DNA of 40,880 bases from Gemmatimonadota bacterium (GTDB lineage Bacteria; 4572-55; J002): the NCBI GenBank assembly GCA_003697105.1, contig RFFQ01000034.1:1-40880 (forward strand). The letters run 5' to 3'. The notes under the pieces are model-generated. The model was not told the origin of the DNA and made no database searches. It saw only the letters and a program-made list of their open reading frames with translations. Shown here piece after piece: positions 1-9,005 of this stretch (the first letter of the stretch is position 1; each line of letters starts with the position of its first letter). A program made the position numbers and the translations under genes.

Positions 1-2193
1 GGGATAATCCCCTTCAGGATAGATCAACTCCCATGTACTGCCGCCATCCACACTGATTTTGACATTGCCGCCATCCCATCCCTCATTGGTGGCGTACCAG
101 TGATAAAACGCCAACTGGTAAGGCGGTTGGGGCGCATTCAATTCATAGTCGATTGTGGTCAAACGATAATTGGCAAAAGGACGGTAACGCCCGTCTAAAT
201 CCGTGCCCCAACAATATTGCCCTTCGTAGGCGGTAGCGGGACCACCGCTCTCCTGCGGGATGCCCCATTCCCAAAGACCGGTGCCGCTCCAATTTCCATC
301 ATCTTCCTCAAAACTTTGGGCGAAAGTCAAGCTAAAATCCTGTGTAATCGTCTCTCCGGCGGGGATCACAATCTCCATGTCCTGCCGGACGTAGTTGGGC
401 GCATCACAGGTTAAATTGTAGGTATAATCGCCGGGGATATTGTCGATTTGGTAGAAGCCGTTGCCATCCGAAGTAACCAACGCAAACGGAACGTCGTCAT
501 ATTCTAAAAAGATAGTCGCATCCGCGATAAACAAACCCGTCTGGGCATCGGTAACCGTGCCTTGCAGTGCGCCGGTAGGACGCGGGGTTAACGTCAGGTC
601 AACGGTAATCTCTTCCTGATCTTCAATCGTGATCTCTTGACTTTCGGACTCATAATAACCAAACAAGCGACTATGGACAACATACGTGCCGGGCACCACA
701 TCGAGTACATATTCTCCGTTTTCGCCAGTCACGGTCTCAAAATGATCGCCTCCGGTAACCCACACTTGTGCGTTGGAGAGAGGCAATCCATCTTCAGCGG
801 TAATCGTACCGCGAATCACCGCGCTGGTAAAGCTCTGGACACCGGCAATCGCATTTGCCACGTTCAAGCGACCCCCGGTCACGGTGATGCCTTCCAACGC
901 CGGAATCACGTCAACGCCTTCCAACAGCCATTGCCGGAACAAGAGCGCAATTTCACCCGGATCGCTATGATATTGGCTGATGAGGGCGGAACTTGCCGCG
1001 CCGTACATCAGCCCAATCGACCCGCAGACATGCGGTGTTGCCATGGAGGTACCGGTCAAGGTACTATACCCGCCGCCGGGTACCGTCGATAAAATTTGAG
1101 TGCCCGGTGCACCCAAATCAATGGTGGTAGCCCCATACGCGGCGCCACTGTTACGCTGGTCATTACGGGTCGTATTGGTGACGGAAATCAGGTAATCACT
1201 GGGACATGCCGTGGGAACGTCGCCAGTTTCATCGATATTCCAATTGCGATTTGCCGTGGCACCGGCATTGAGCACCCCGATTTCCCCTAACTCATCATAA
1301 ATACCACACCAAAGGGGGTAATTATCCGGGTTACCGCCATCCACCCCAAACGAAGCGTTCGTTGCAACCACAAACGCCCCCATTTCACCGCCGGTTTCGT
1401 TATACGTTGCCCGGAGTTCTAAGATATAGCTATAAGCAGCAACCACAATCGATTCTTGTCCCGATGACCCTTGAACCGGCATGATCCGGGCATTCCAATT
1501 TACCCCCGTAACACCGAGTCCATTGTTTCCGCGGGCGGCGGCAGTACCAGCGACATGGGTTCCGTGGGTATCACTGGTAATATTGCCGCTGTTGTTGTAG
1601 GCATTCCAGCCATCAAAATCATCTACGTAACCGTTATCATCATCATCAATGCCGTTTCCGGGGATTTCGTGCCAGTTCTTCCAAAAGGGTAAATCGGAAT
1701 GATTGAGGTCAAAGCCCCCATCGACAATCGCGACGACAATGGTATCTCCTAAAGCGGTCATACCACCGGTGGTCGTATCCCATGCTTCCGGGGCATCAAT
1801 GTCGGCATCGGGCGTTCCCCCACTTTGCCCGGTATTGTGTAATCCCCACATCTCGCTAAACCGCGGGTCATTGGGGAACGTCTGGCGCAACACCACATTC
1901 GTGTGATTGAATTGGGCGACATGAACCAATCGATGTTGGCGAAGATCGGTTAGCACCTCGTCATCAGATAAAATATCCGTCTCATATTCCAGTAACCAGA
2001 TATTAAGCCGTTGGGATAACACCTGCTTCGGTTGTAACTGAATGGCGCTAAAATCGGTAAGAACAGTCTGTATGGATGCGCCCGGTGCTAAACGCACCAT
2101 GACATCACCCGGCACATAATCAATCGTCTGCGCCGGCAGATTAACTGCAATCATGAGGGTTATCCCCAGTATAAAAAACGTAAACTTCTGCAT
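1..2193 (-). CDS. Secreted subtilisin-like serine peptidase (S8), C-terminus cut by window edge
   Basis: A secreted endopeptidase; the 731 codons present run off the left edge without a stop. Residues 1-22 are a signal peptide (hydrophobic core, then AQT). An I9-like propeptide region follows at about 30-105. The S8 domain carries Asp158 in IVDGG, His210 in HGTHVAG, the Asn279 region for the oxyanion hole and Ser383 in GTSMATPHV. After it come two carboxypeptidase-regulatory-like beta-sandwich repeats (about 430-500 and 520-590) and the beginning of a MAM/choice-of-anchor-J-like domain. The ATG is set by a GAGAGGAG Shine-Dalgarno upstream. It is clearly a paralogue of the next gene on the same strand (same EIPGNGIDDDDNGYVDD insert), so this is a tandem duplication. 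Any C-terminal sorting domain lies outside the window. Substrate unknown. Confidence 0.93.
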   Translation of the reverse strand, partial: MQKFTFFILGITLMIAVNLPAQTIDYVPGDVMVRLAPGASIQTVLTDFSAIQLQPKQVLSQRLNIWLLEYETDILSDDEVLTDLRQHRLVHVAQFNHTNVVLRQTFPNDPRFSEMWGLHNTGQSGGTPDADIDAPEAWDTTTGGMTALGDTIVVAIVDGGFDLNHSDLPFWKNWHEIPGNGIDDDDNGYVDDFDGWNAYNNSGNITSDTHGTHVAGTAAARGNNGLGVTGVNWNARIMPVQGSSGQESIVVAAYSYILELRATYNETGGEMGAFVVATNASFGVDGGNPDNYPLWCGIYDELGEIGVLNAGATANRNWNIDETGDVPTACPSDYLISVTNTTRNDQRNSGAAYGATTIDLGAPGTQILSTVPGGGYSTLTGTSMATPHVCGSIGLMYGAASSALISQYHSDPGEIALLFRQWLLEGVDVIPALEGITVTGGRLNVANAIAGVQSFTSAVIRGTITAEDGLPLSNAQVWVTGGDHFETVTGENGEYVLDVVPGTYVVHSRLFGYYESESQEITIEDQEEITVDLTLTPRPTGALQGTVTDAQTGLFIADATIFLEYDDVPFALVTSDGNGFYQIDNIPGDYTYNLTCDAPNYVRQDMEIVIPAGETITQDFSLTFAQSFEEDDGNWSGTGLWEWGIPQESGGPATAYEGQYCWGTDLDGRYRPFANYRLTTIDYELNAPQPPYQLAFYHWYATNEGWDGGNVKISVDGGSTWELIYPEGDYP

Positions 2194-2396
2194 CAAAAAC
2201 TCCTCTCTTAAATGAGTCAAAATGGATTAAAACGGTATGGCTTACTCCGTGGGAACGAAAAACAGGCGACGTGATAATCCGTCCCTTGGGGGATCAAAAA
2301 TGAAATTGGGGAAATCAATTCGCAGTTGGGGGAAATTTTGGGGAATTTTAGTTGACAAAAAGTAATGGTTCACCGGAAAAAGATCAAGCTTTAAAA

Positions 2397-4136
2397 CTAG
2401 CGGTTTTCTAGCCAAAATTCAAGGAAGGATTGTAAATCATGAAGCGACCGATCTGCATCTAAAGCCAACTGTTGCACATCTACAATGTTAAAAATACCAT
2501 CCTGATTGAGATCAAATGCCTGAAACCGCTCCAATAACGCCACTTCCACCGTGATTAACTGCCCATGTTGCACTTGAAAATCGGTTTGGTAGGACACATA
2601 ATCTGGGTAAGAAATTTCGAGATGGTAATCTCCCGCCAAAAGATACAGCGAAAAGTCACCTTCGGCGTTGGCAGTAGTTTCCACCGTTTGATCTCCCACG
2701 GCGCGTATCTGTGCTGGGAGGGGTAATCCAGTCGATTGGTCGGTCACCGTGCCTTGAATCTGGGAAAGTTCATCCTGTACCACATTCAAAAGGGCTTTAT
2801 GGATGTTCAAGCGTCCCCCCGTTACAGTAATACCTTGCAAAGCGGGAAGGGAGTCCACACCCGCCAGCAACCACTCTCGAAAAAGCAGTGCCGAAGCGCC
2901 CGGATTTGCATGATGTGCTTCAATTTGTTCGGGGGTTGCCGCGGCATACAAGAGTGCTACCGCACCGGCAACATGTGGCGTCGCCATGGAGGTACCGGTT
3001 TTATAGCCATACGAACTGCTGGAAACCGTCGATAAGATCGAGGTGCCCGGAGCGCCTAAATCGATAGTTGTTGCGCCGTAACCGGCACTGCCATAGCGCC
3101 CATCGGAGGAGGTGGTATTGGTTACAGAAATCAGGTAATTACTGGGGCAGGCGGTGGGTACATCCCCGTACACATCGATGTTGATGCCCCGATTCGCTGT
3201 AGCACCCGCACTAATGATCCCCAAGGTGCCCATGGTATCGTACAAAGCGCACCAAATCGGATAATCCTCTGGATCGCCGTAGTCCACTCCAAAAGAGGAA
3301 TTGGTGGACACCACAAATGCCCCTTCTTCTCCGTTGGTTTCGTTGTAGCGCGCTCGCATTTCGATCACGTACCCATACGCTTCGATCACCGTCGATTCAG
3401 AACGGGACGATCCCTGTACCGGCATAATTTGGGCATTCCAGTTGACGCCAGCCACACCGAGCGCATTGTTACTTCGCGCCGCCGCAATGCCACAGACATG
3501 TGTGCCATGACTATGCCCGTACAGCGAACCGGAGCTGGAATAAGCATTCCAACCATCGTAATCATCCACATAACCGTTATCATCATCATCAATACCGTTA
3601 CCGGGGATTTCGGCGTAATTTTTCCAGAAGTACAAATCGGGATGAGACAAATGAAACCCAGCATCAATCACCGCAATCACAATCGTATCTCCCAGAGCCG
3701 TTGTTCCGGTGTTCGTGGTTAAATCCCACGCTTCAGGGGCATCAATATCGTGATCATTGGCTTGGTGGAGTGCCCACTGCGAACCAAACCGGGGATCATC
3801 TGGGACGGTCTCCCGCAACGTTAAGTGATGGTTGAATTGCGCCTGTTTTACCGTCCGGTGCCGCCGGATATCCTGCAACACATCAGTCTCATCAAAAATG
3901 GAAGGGTCAAAGGTACACAACCAAATATTCAACCGTTTGGAAAGGGATTTTTCCCGCCGGAGTTGGACCAACCGAAAATCGGTTTCTAACTGATCAAGGC
4001 GCTGGTCCGCCGTGACCGGATCATCTCCCTCCAATTGAATCAATAATTGTCCGTTGTTTAGATTATCTTCGGCACTGGTAGCGATGGAACAAACCCCTAC
4101 CACAAAAATCAAGACCCAAAACAAGGGGTATTTCAT
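2397..4136 (-). CDS. Secreted subtilisin-like serine peptidase (S8) with dockerin-like C-terminus
   Basis: A 579-residue secreted endopeptidase. The start chosen is the ATG at 4136, which opens directly into a signal peptide (MKYPLFWVLIFVVG, cleavage near TSA); an in-frame TTG six codons upstream lacks a ribosome-binding site. The catalytic domain has Asp in VIDAGF, His in HGTHVCG and Ser in GTSMATPHVAG. A carboxypeptidase-regulatory-like repeat (IQGTVTDQSTGLPLP...) follows at about 460-535. The protein ends with one EF-hand/dockerin-type repeat (DLNQDGIFNIVDV), a calcium-binding loop common at the C-terminus of secreted proteins in FCB-group bacteria. It has no sorting domain of the PNPFNP type. 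It lies 77 bases downstream of the phosphopantetheinyl transferase on the same strand and 203 bases upstream of its paralogue. Confidence 0.93.
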   Translation of the reverse strand: MKYPLFWVLIFVVGVCSIATSAEDNLNNGQLLIQLEGDDPVTADQRLDQLETDFRLVQLRREKSLSKRLNIWLCTFDPSIFDETDVLQDIRRHRTVKQAQFNHHLTLRETVPDDPRFGSQWALHQANDHDIDAPEAWDLTTNTGTTALGDTIVIAVIDAGFHLSHPDLYFWKNYAEIPGNGIDDDDNGYVDDYDGWNAYSSSGSLYGHSHGTHVCGIAAARSNNALGVAGVNWNAQIMPVQGSSRSESTVIEAYGYVIEMRARYNETNGEEGAFVVSTNSSFGVDYGDPEDYPIWCALYDTMGTLGIISAGATANRGINIDVYGDVPTACPSNYLISVTNTTSSDGRYGSAGYGATTIDLGAPGTSILSTVSSSSYGYKTGTSMATPHVAGAVALLYAAATPEQIEAHHANPGASALLFREWLLAGVDSLPALQGITVTGGRLNIHKALLNVVQDELSQIQGTVTDQSTGLPLPAQIRAVGDQTVETTANAEGDFSLYLLAGDYHLEISYPDYVSYQTDFQVQHGQLITVEVALLERFQAFDLNQDGIFNIVDVQQLALDADRSLHDLQSFLEFWLENR

Positions 4137-4213
4137 GGAACGTAAACCTAGCAATTAGGCGGGTAAATTAAAGAGGCTATCCAGGGCTAATGTGGGGGAA
4201 ACGGCGGAAAAAA

Positions 4214-4846
4214 TCAAGGGTTTTGTTGGGTATGCCAATGCCATTCCAGCGGTTGGTTGTTCTGAGTAATCGCCGCCAGATGCCCATCCTGCGCCGAATG
4301 AGCAATCAGCCAGTGACGGTCGTAGTAGTCAATGCGAAGATGCGTCTCATCAAGAACCTCAATGATCCGGCACCGTTTGAGGTGGGCAATACCGATACCT
4401 ACCGCTTTCAGTGCCGCTTCTTTCGCTGTCCAATAGCGGAAAAAGATGTGCCAAAGGACATCATCCGGCATCGTGATTTCTCCGGCAAAGAGTGCCTCAA
4501 TCACAACCGGATCGATACCGGCGCACTGCCACTCTGGCGGGGTTGCCACATAAGCAAACAACCCCGCCGAACGGGGTTGAACCGCTTCAATATCAATACC
4601 GACGGGCTCCGCTGCCAGTACCGCCGCCGCATAGTGTGGCTTGTGAGTCAACGACCAATAAATGCCATCAAACGGGAGAGGCGCCTCGCGTTCGTCTTTT
4701 TGCAGGTCACCCAGACGAACCTGACAAAATTGGGCACATAAGTGTAAAGCGGATCGTGCCGCCCGGCGTTGGGCTTGTAATTTTACCGGACCAGTACGGC
4801 GATTGGTTTCTTGCACAACAGGCAAAATGACCGGATGGAGCGTCAT
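4214..4846 (-). CDS. 4'-phosphopantetheinyl transferase, Sfp/AcpT superfamily
   Basis: This 210-residue enzyme transfers the 4'-phosphopantetheine arm of coenzyme A to a conserved serine of acyl- or peptidyl-carrier proteins. The family signature is present: GIDIE at about residues 83-87 (magnesium ligands) and WTAKEAALK at 139-147, with the substrate segment WSLTHK upstream near 64-69. Its length matches the Sfp type rather than the shorter AcpS type. The start is the ATG at 4846, which shares a base with the stop of the cupin gene (TGATG), so the two are translationally coupled. No carrier protein or polyketide/peptide synthase is visible in the window, so its partner is unknown; it may serve fatty-acid synthesis or a distant cluster. 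Confidence 0.88.
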   Translation of the reverse strand: MTLHPVILPVVQETNRRTGPVKLQAQRRAARSALHLCAQFCQVRLGDLQKDEREAPLPFDGIYWSLTHKPHYAAAVLAAEPVGIDIEAVQPRSAGLFAYVATPPEWQCAGIDPVVIEALFAGEITMPDDVLWHIFFRYWTAKEAALKAVGIGIAHLKRCRIIEVLDETHLRIDYYDRHWLIAHSAQDGHLAAITQNNQPLEWHWHTQQNP

Positions 4847-5169
4847 CAATCCAACTTTTCAGCTTTCACCGGGTAAAAGGTCTCAATCATCCAGCAGTGC
4901 GATAGCGCTCTGCCTGAATGAGGCACGTTCGGCGGAATATGCGCTACACCCCCGGGTTCCAGCACCTGAGTTTCGTCCCCTACGGTCATCTCAAAACGAC
5001 CCTGCAATACCGTTGAAAATTGCTCGTGAACATGGCTGTGTTCTGGAAGTACCGCATTTGGCTCGATATCTAAATAGACCATCGATACATTTTCCCCATG
5101 AATAAATTTGATGCCATATCCCGCTAAAATATTCTTTTTTTCGACCGTATCCAGATGGTAAAATGCCAT
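4846..5169 (-). CDS. Small single-domain cupin protein
   Basis: A 107-residue protein made of one cupin beta-barrel. The conserved metal-site pattern is visible: HSHVHEQFSTVLQG (His, His and Glu/Gln ligands) and, later, PPNVPHSG with the third His. The start is the ATG at 5169 because it has an AGAGGGG Shine-Dalgarno; a more upstream in-frame start would add 13 residues without one. Small cupins of this kind act as metal-dependent isomerases or dioxygenases, or as ligand sensors; nothing here chooses among them. It is the first gene of a coupled pair with the phosphopantetheinyl transferase and has its own predicted promoter. Confidence 0.85.
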   Translation of the reverse strand: MAFYHLDTVEKKNILAGYGIKFIHGENVSMVYLDIEPNAVLPEHSHVHEQFSTVLQGRFEMTVGDETQVLEPGGVAHIPPNVPHSGRALSHCWMIETFYPVKAEKLD

Positions 5170-5235
5170 AATGATCCCCTCTCTTTCCAAATTAAGGTCT
5201 AAATTCAAATTGATTGACCATTTAATCCATCACCT

Positions 5236-5264
5236 AATGTAACACAAACCTATCTGGCGGGCAA
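5236..5264 (-). promoter_or_regulatory. Predicted sigma-70-type promoter for the cupin gene
   Basis: On the minus strand a TTGCCC -35 box (5259-5264) and a TACATT -10 box (5236-5241) are separated by exactly 17 bases. Each matches the consensus at four of six positions. The start of transcription would lie about 60 bases before the cupin ATG. Confidence 0.45.
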
Positions 5265-5302
5265 ATTTTTTTTAAGTTAGGGATTAGGGGAACAAAAGCC
5301 GC

Positions 5303-5341
5303 AACTCCCCAACTCACGAACTCGTAAAACTCCCCAACTCA
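5303..5341. repeat. Short direct repeat, two copies of AACTCCCCAACTCA
   Basis: Identical 14-base copies lie at 5303-5316 and 5328-5341, separated by 11 bases that contain a degenerate half copy (GAACTCGTA). The second copy runs into the stop codon of the MATE gene. On the minus strand it reads as GAGTTGGGGAGTT units. It may be a member of an interspersed low-complexity repeat family; no other copy was seen in this window. Confidence 0.6.
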
Positions 5342-6691
5342 TTTCAGCTTAATTTCTTTCCATCTACCGCGCCGGAACCACAGCGCCATTGTACCGCCTT
5401 CAAAAATCATGGAGAGAGAGACGGCTCCCCAAATCCAGTCGATACTAAGATGAAACACATAGGCACAAATGAGTGCCGCCGGCAATTTCAAACCCCAGTT
5501 TGCGATCAACGAGATGACCATGGGAGGGCGCGTATCACCTGCACCGGTGAAACCTGCTTGACAGATGGCGCCGGGGGCGGTGAAAATCATCCCTAACCCG
5601 ACGATCAGGAGGTACGACGCCCCGATCCGGAGAACGTTCGCCTCCGTGGAAAAGATCATAATAGCGTATTTTCCACCGAAGCCGTAAAACAGGAAGAATA
5701 GCCCGGCAATCAGGGTTACCACCAATACCGATTTTTTCACGGCGCGTTCCGCCGATTCGGGTAACCCAGCTCCTAAACTTTGCCCGACCAACGCCGAACT
5801 TGCCACGATGAACCCACCCAAAAAGAGCCAGCAAAAGGAGAGTGCCCGCATCCCAAAGCCAAATGCCGCCAGCGCATCCGTACCATATAGGGCGACAATC
5901 TTAAAGGTGACATTGCCGGTGATTGGACGAGCCGTATTCTGAATGCCGGTAGGGAATCCAATCTTAATCAACAACCAAAACAAAGCCTTATCCAAGCGGG
6001 AATCTCGCAAGCGTGGCATGGGAATGGGTGAACGGGGGGTATAGAGGATGAACAGCAGAATACTCACCGAAATCAATTGGGCAATCACGGTTGCCAGTGC
6101 CGCCCCTTTGATACCCATTGCCGGAAAACCAAATTTACCAAACATGAGCAGGGGATCCAGGATCAAGTTGATCGCGTTGGCGAGCGCAAAAAGTTGCATC
6201 GGGCGTTGGGTGTCTCCGGCGGCTTGGAACGCGGCAGAAAGCACCATCCCCATGACCAGTACGGGCGTACCTAAAAACGTGATGTTGAGATAAAGCAAGG
6301 CATGGGCAGTAACATCAGGGGTTGTGCCGAACAGATCGAGTAATTCACGAACAAACGTTAATCCAGTAGTCCCCACCAGTAAGCCCATCACCAACGCTAA
6401 TATCAGCGAGTGAAACGCGGTCAAGCCCGCATCTAGCGGGCGGTCTTCGCCCATCCGGCGCGAAATGACCGCCGTAGTCCCTGCCGAAATCATACCCATT
6501 AGCGAAAAAAGCGTCCAAGTGAGACTACCACTAACCGCCGCGGCGGCGGCTTGCGAAGTGCCCAACATGGCGATAAACTTCATATCGACAACGGTGAAGG
6601 TGGTCTGCAACACCTGCCCTAAAATGACGGGCCACGCCAAGGACCAGATCGTACGGTAGGAAATATGGTGTAAATCCAGCTTTTTTGACAT
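5339..6691 (-). CDS. MATE family multidrug/toxin efflux transporter
   Basis: A 450-residue polytopic inner-membrane protein with about twelve hydrophobic helices in two similar halves, the size and layout of the MATE (NorM/DinF) family, which exports cationic compounds in exchange for Na+ or H+. Typical segments are WPVILGQVLQTTF in helix 1, the GAGDTRPPMVISLIANWGLK region in the second half, and the equivalent AAGDTQRPMQ in the first half. The start ATG at 6691 gives the usual short cytoplasmic N-terminus. The gene follows the terminator of oligopeptidase B by only about 25 bases, so its promoter is not obvious. Its substrate cannot be predicted. Confidence 0.92.
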   Translation of the reverse strand: MSKKLDLHHISYRTIWSLAWPVILGQVLQTTFTVVDMKFIAMLGTSQAAAAAVSGSLTWTLFSLMGMISAGTTAVISRRMGEDRPLDAGLTAFHSLILALVMGLLVGTTGLTFVRELLDLFGTTPDVTAHALLYLNITFLGTPVLVMGMVLSAAFQAAGDTQRPMQLFALANAINLILDPLLMFGKFGFPAMGIKGAALATVIAQLISVSILLFILYTPRSPIPMPRLRDSRLDKALFWLLIKIGFPTGIQNTARPITGNVTFKIVALYGTDALAAFGFGMRALSFCWLFLGGFIVASSALVGQSLGAGLPESAERAVKKSVLVVTLIAGLFFLFYGFGGKYAIMIFSTEANVLRIGASYLLIVGLGMIFTAPGAICQAGFTGAGDTRPPMVISLIANWGLKLPAALICAYVFHLSIDWIWGAVSLSMIFEGGTMALWFRRGRWKEIKLK

Positions 6692-6715
6692 TCACAGCTC
6701 TTTGTGGAAGACAAA

Positions 6716-6745
6716 CAGTAAAAGGGACGTTTCGTAACGTCCCTT
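6716..6745 (-). terminator. Rho-independent terminator of the oligopeptidase B gene
   Basis: A perfect 10-base-pair stem (AAGGGACGTT at 6722-6731 with AACGTCCCTT at 6736-6745) has a four-base loop. On the minus strand it is followed by a modest T-rich run (TTTTACTGTTT). Confidence 0.75.
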
Positions 6746-6794
6746 GCACTCTGAAAAGTAACAATCATGGATTTCCCGATAGGGCAAATTCCGG

Positions 6795-8849
6795 TTAAGC
6801 TGTAATGCCCAACCGATCCAGCAAAAAGCTAAAATCAAAGGCGGTTTCCTTGAGGCGTTCATAGCGCCCGGAGGCACCCCCGTGCCCGGCGTTGAGGTTG
6901 GTTTTGAGAAATAGCAGATTATCACTGGTTTTGAGGTCGCGCAGTTTCGCCACCCACTTGACCGGCTCCCAGTAATGCACCCGCGGGTCATTCAAACCGG
7001 TCGTTACTAACATCTCGGGGTAATCCTGCGCCACAACGTTATCATAAGGAGAGTAGGAACGGATGTAATCAAAATAGACCTTGTCATTGGGATTCCCCCA
7101 CTCCTCATATTCCCCCGTCGTGAGAGGAAGCGACGCATCCAACATGGTGTTGACCACATCCACAAAAGGCACTTTTGCCAGCACGACCCGAAACAAATCC
7201 GGGCGAAGATTGATCACTGCCCCCATCAACAAACCACCGGCACTGCCCCCCATAATCGCCAATTGAGCCGGATTCGTGTAGTTTTGGGCAATTAGATGCT
7301 CGGCACAATCAATAAAATCCGTAAACGTATTTTTTTTGTGCAAAAATCGACCGTTCTCGTGCCACTCTTCACCCAGTTCACCGCCACCCCGAACATGAGC
7401 AATTGCCCAGATCACCCCTCGATCTAGCAAGCTGAGCAGGTCCGAATTGAAGTACGGCTCCGACGAAATCCCATACGAACCATAGCCATAAAGGATCAAC
7501 GGATTTTTTCCGTTCAGGGTCATGCCTACCCGGTAAACCAATGAGATCGGGATTTCCGTACCGTCGCGCGCGGTGGCATAAATCCGCTCGGAACGATATT
7601 GGGAGGCATCGTAACCCCCGCGCACCTCATACTGCTTCAGGAGGGTGCGCTCCCCGGTATCCATATCAACCTCAAAAATGGAACGCGGTGTGACCAGCGA
7701 GGTGTACGCAAACCGCAATGTTGTTTTATCATACACTGAATTGCCTACCGGATAAACGGTGTACGTCGGTTCAGGGAGATCAAGATAAAAATCATCACCC
7801 TGTACCAACGAGATGATACGAATACGGATCAGCCCTTTTTCACGCTCCCACAAAACTAAATGCCGCTTGAAGACCATCACATCATCCAATTTTACAGCTT
7901 GCCGGTGGGGAATCACGTCCTGCCAGTGTTCCCGACCGGGGGCGTCCTCCGGTGTTTTCATCAGCCGATAATTTTTCGCATCCTCATTGGTGAGAATGTA
8001 AAATGTAGCCTCATGATGGAACAATTCATAACGCCGTCCCGTCCGGCGAGGCGCCACCAACATGAGTTCCTGATCCACCTGATCCGCGCCTAAAATCCGC
8101 ACTTCGGAGGTCAGCGCACTCTGAGAAATCAACTTAAAATATTTTTTGCTTCGGGTTTTTTGAAGATACAGACTGAAACATTCATCTGCTTCAAAATAGA
8201 TTTGCTGGTCCTGTGCTGGGTCATCCCCCAGAACATGCTGGTAAACCGCACAGGAACGCATCGCGTCATCCGAGACCGTGTACAATAAGGCTTGATTATC
8301 ATTGGTCCACTGGAGGTCTGTTTTAACGCCGGAAATCACATCGGGCAAAAGTTCTCCGGTCTGTAAGTTCTTGATATACAAGGTATAGTCTTCATAACCG
8401 GTGGTATCTAGCACATACGCCATCCAGCGATGATCGGGGCTAACCCCAATCTGCCCGACATGGCAGTAAGTATGCCCCTCCGCTAATTGGTTGACATCCA
8501 AAATGATCTCTTCATCTGCTTCCAGATGATCTTTTTTGCGGGCATAAATGGGATACTGGTAACCGGCTTCCGTTCGGGAGTAATAAAAATAGTCATCGAT
8601 CTGCTCCGGCACACTCACATCGGTTTCATTGATCCGGCTGACCATCTCCTGATAGAGTTTGCGGCACAGTGGCTTCAGATGATCCAGCATGGCATCCGTG
8701 TAGGCATTTTCTGCCCGGAGGTACTCCATAACTGCCGGGTTATCCTTATCCCGTAGCCAAAAGTAGGGGTCATCCCATGTTTCGCCATGAACGGTGACCG
8801 GATGGGGTATTTTTTGTGCCCTCGGCGGGTGCAGGATGAGGTCTGCCAT
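6795..8849 (-). CDS. ptrB: Oligopeptidase B, prolyl oligopeptidase family S9A
   Basis: A 684-residue cytosolic serine peptidase that cuts short peptides after Arg or Lys. An N-terminal seven-bladed propeller region (about 70-400) gates the alpha/beta-hydrolase domain. The catalytic triad is visible: Ser536 in GGSAGG, Asp621 in GLNDPRV and His656 in AGHGGASG. The N-terminal hallmark WDDPYFWLRD is present, as is HVRGGGELG before the active site. Length and motif spacing match the oligopeptidase B subfamily rather than prolyl oligopeptidase. There is no signal peptide. A GGAG ribosome-binding site precedes the ATG at 8849. The gene appears monocistronic, with its own promoter and terminator. Confidence 0.94.
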   Translation of the reverse strand: MADLILHPPRAQKIPHPVTVHGETWDDPYFWLRDKDNPAVMEYLRAENAYTDAMLDHLKPLCRKLYQEMVSRINETDVSVPEQIDDYFYYSRTEAGYQYPIYARKKDHLEADEEIILDVNQLAEGHTYCHVGQIGVSPDHRWMAYVLDTTGYEDYTLYIKNLQTGELLPDVISGVKTDLQWTNDNQALLYTVSDDAMRSCAVYQHVLGDDPAQDQQIYFEADECFSLYLQKTRSKKYFKLISQSALTSEVRILGADQVDQELMLVAPRRTGRRYELFHHEATFYILTNEDAKNYRLMKTPEDAPGREHWQDVIPHRQAVKLDDVMVFKRHLVLWEREKGLIRIRIISLVQGDDFYLDLPEPTYTVYPVGNSVYDKTTLRFAYTSLVTPRSIFEVDMDTGERTLLKQYEVRGGYDASQYRSERIYATARDGTEIPISLVYRVGMTLNGKNPLILYGYGSYGISSEPYFNSDLLSLLDRGVIWAIAHVRGGGELGEEWHENGRFLHKKNTFTDFIDCAEHLIAQNYTNPAQLAIMGGSAGGLLMGAVINLRPDLFRVVLAKVPFVDVVNTMLDASLPLTTGEYEEWGNPNDKVYFDYIRSYSPYDNVVAQDYPEMLVTTGLNDPRVHYWEPVKWVAKLRDLKTSDNLLFLKTNLNAGHGGASGRYERLKETAFDFSFLLDRLGITA

Positions 8850-8968
8850 GGGTGTACTCCTTTTTTCATGCCTGAAAGTGGGCTAAAAGCCGGAAAAGTG
8901 ACGTGCCACCTTCATAACGGAGGGGCAAATTGTCCTCTCATGAATTTATTGAAATACGTTGAAAGCCT

Positions 8969-8997
8969 ATTATACACCAAAATAGATAAGAATCCAA
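8969..8997 (-). promoter_or_regulatory. Predicted sigma-70-type promoter for ptrB
   Basis: The minus strand carries a perfect TATAAT -10 box (8969-8974), 17 bases from TTGGAT (8992-8997), which matches the -35 consensus at three positions. Transcription would start near 8962, giving a leader of about 110 bases before ptrB. Confidence 0.65.
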
Positions 8998-9005
8998 GTC
9001 AAAAA

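Noticed and set aside
637-1906. Several plus-strand frames opposite the first subtilase
   Set aside because: They lie across a complete and conserved S8 catalytic domain on the other strand and encode low-quality sequence.
2194-2396. Possible terminator or promoter between the two subtilases
   Set aside because: No stem with a T-run and no paired boxes at 16-18 bases were found; the gap is A+T rich with repeated CCCCAA runs only.
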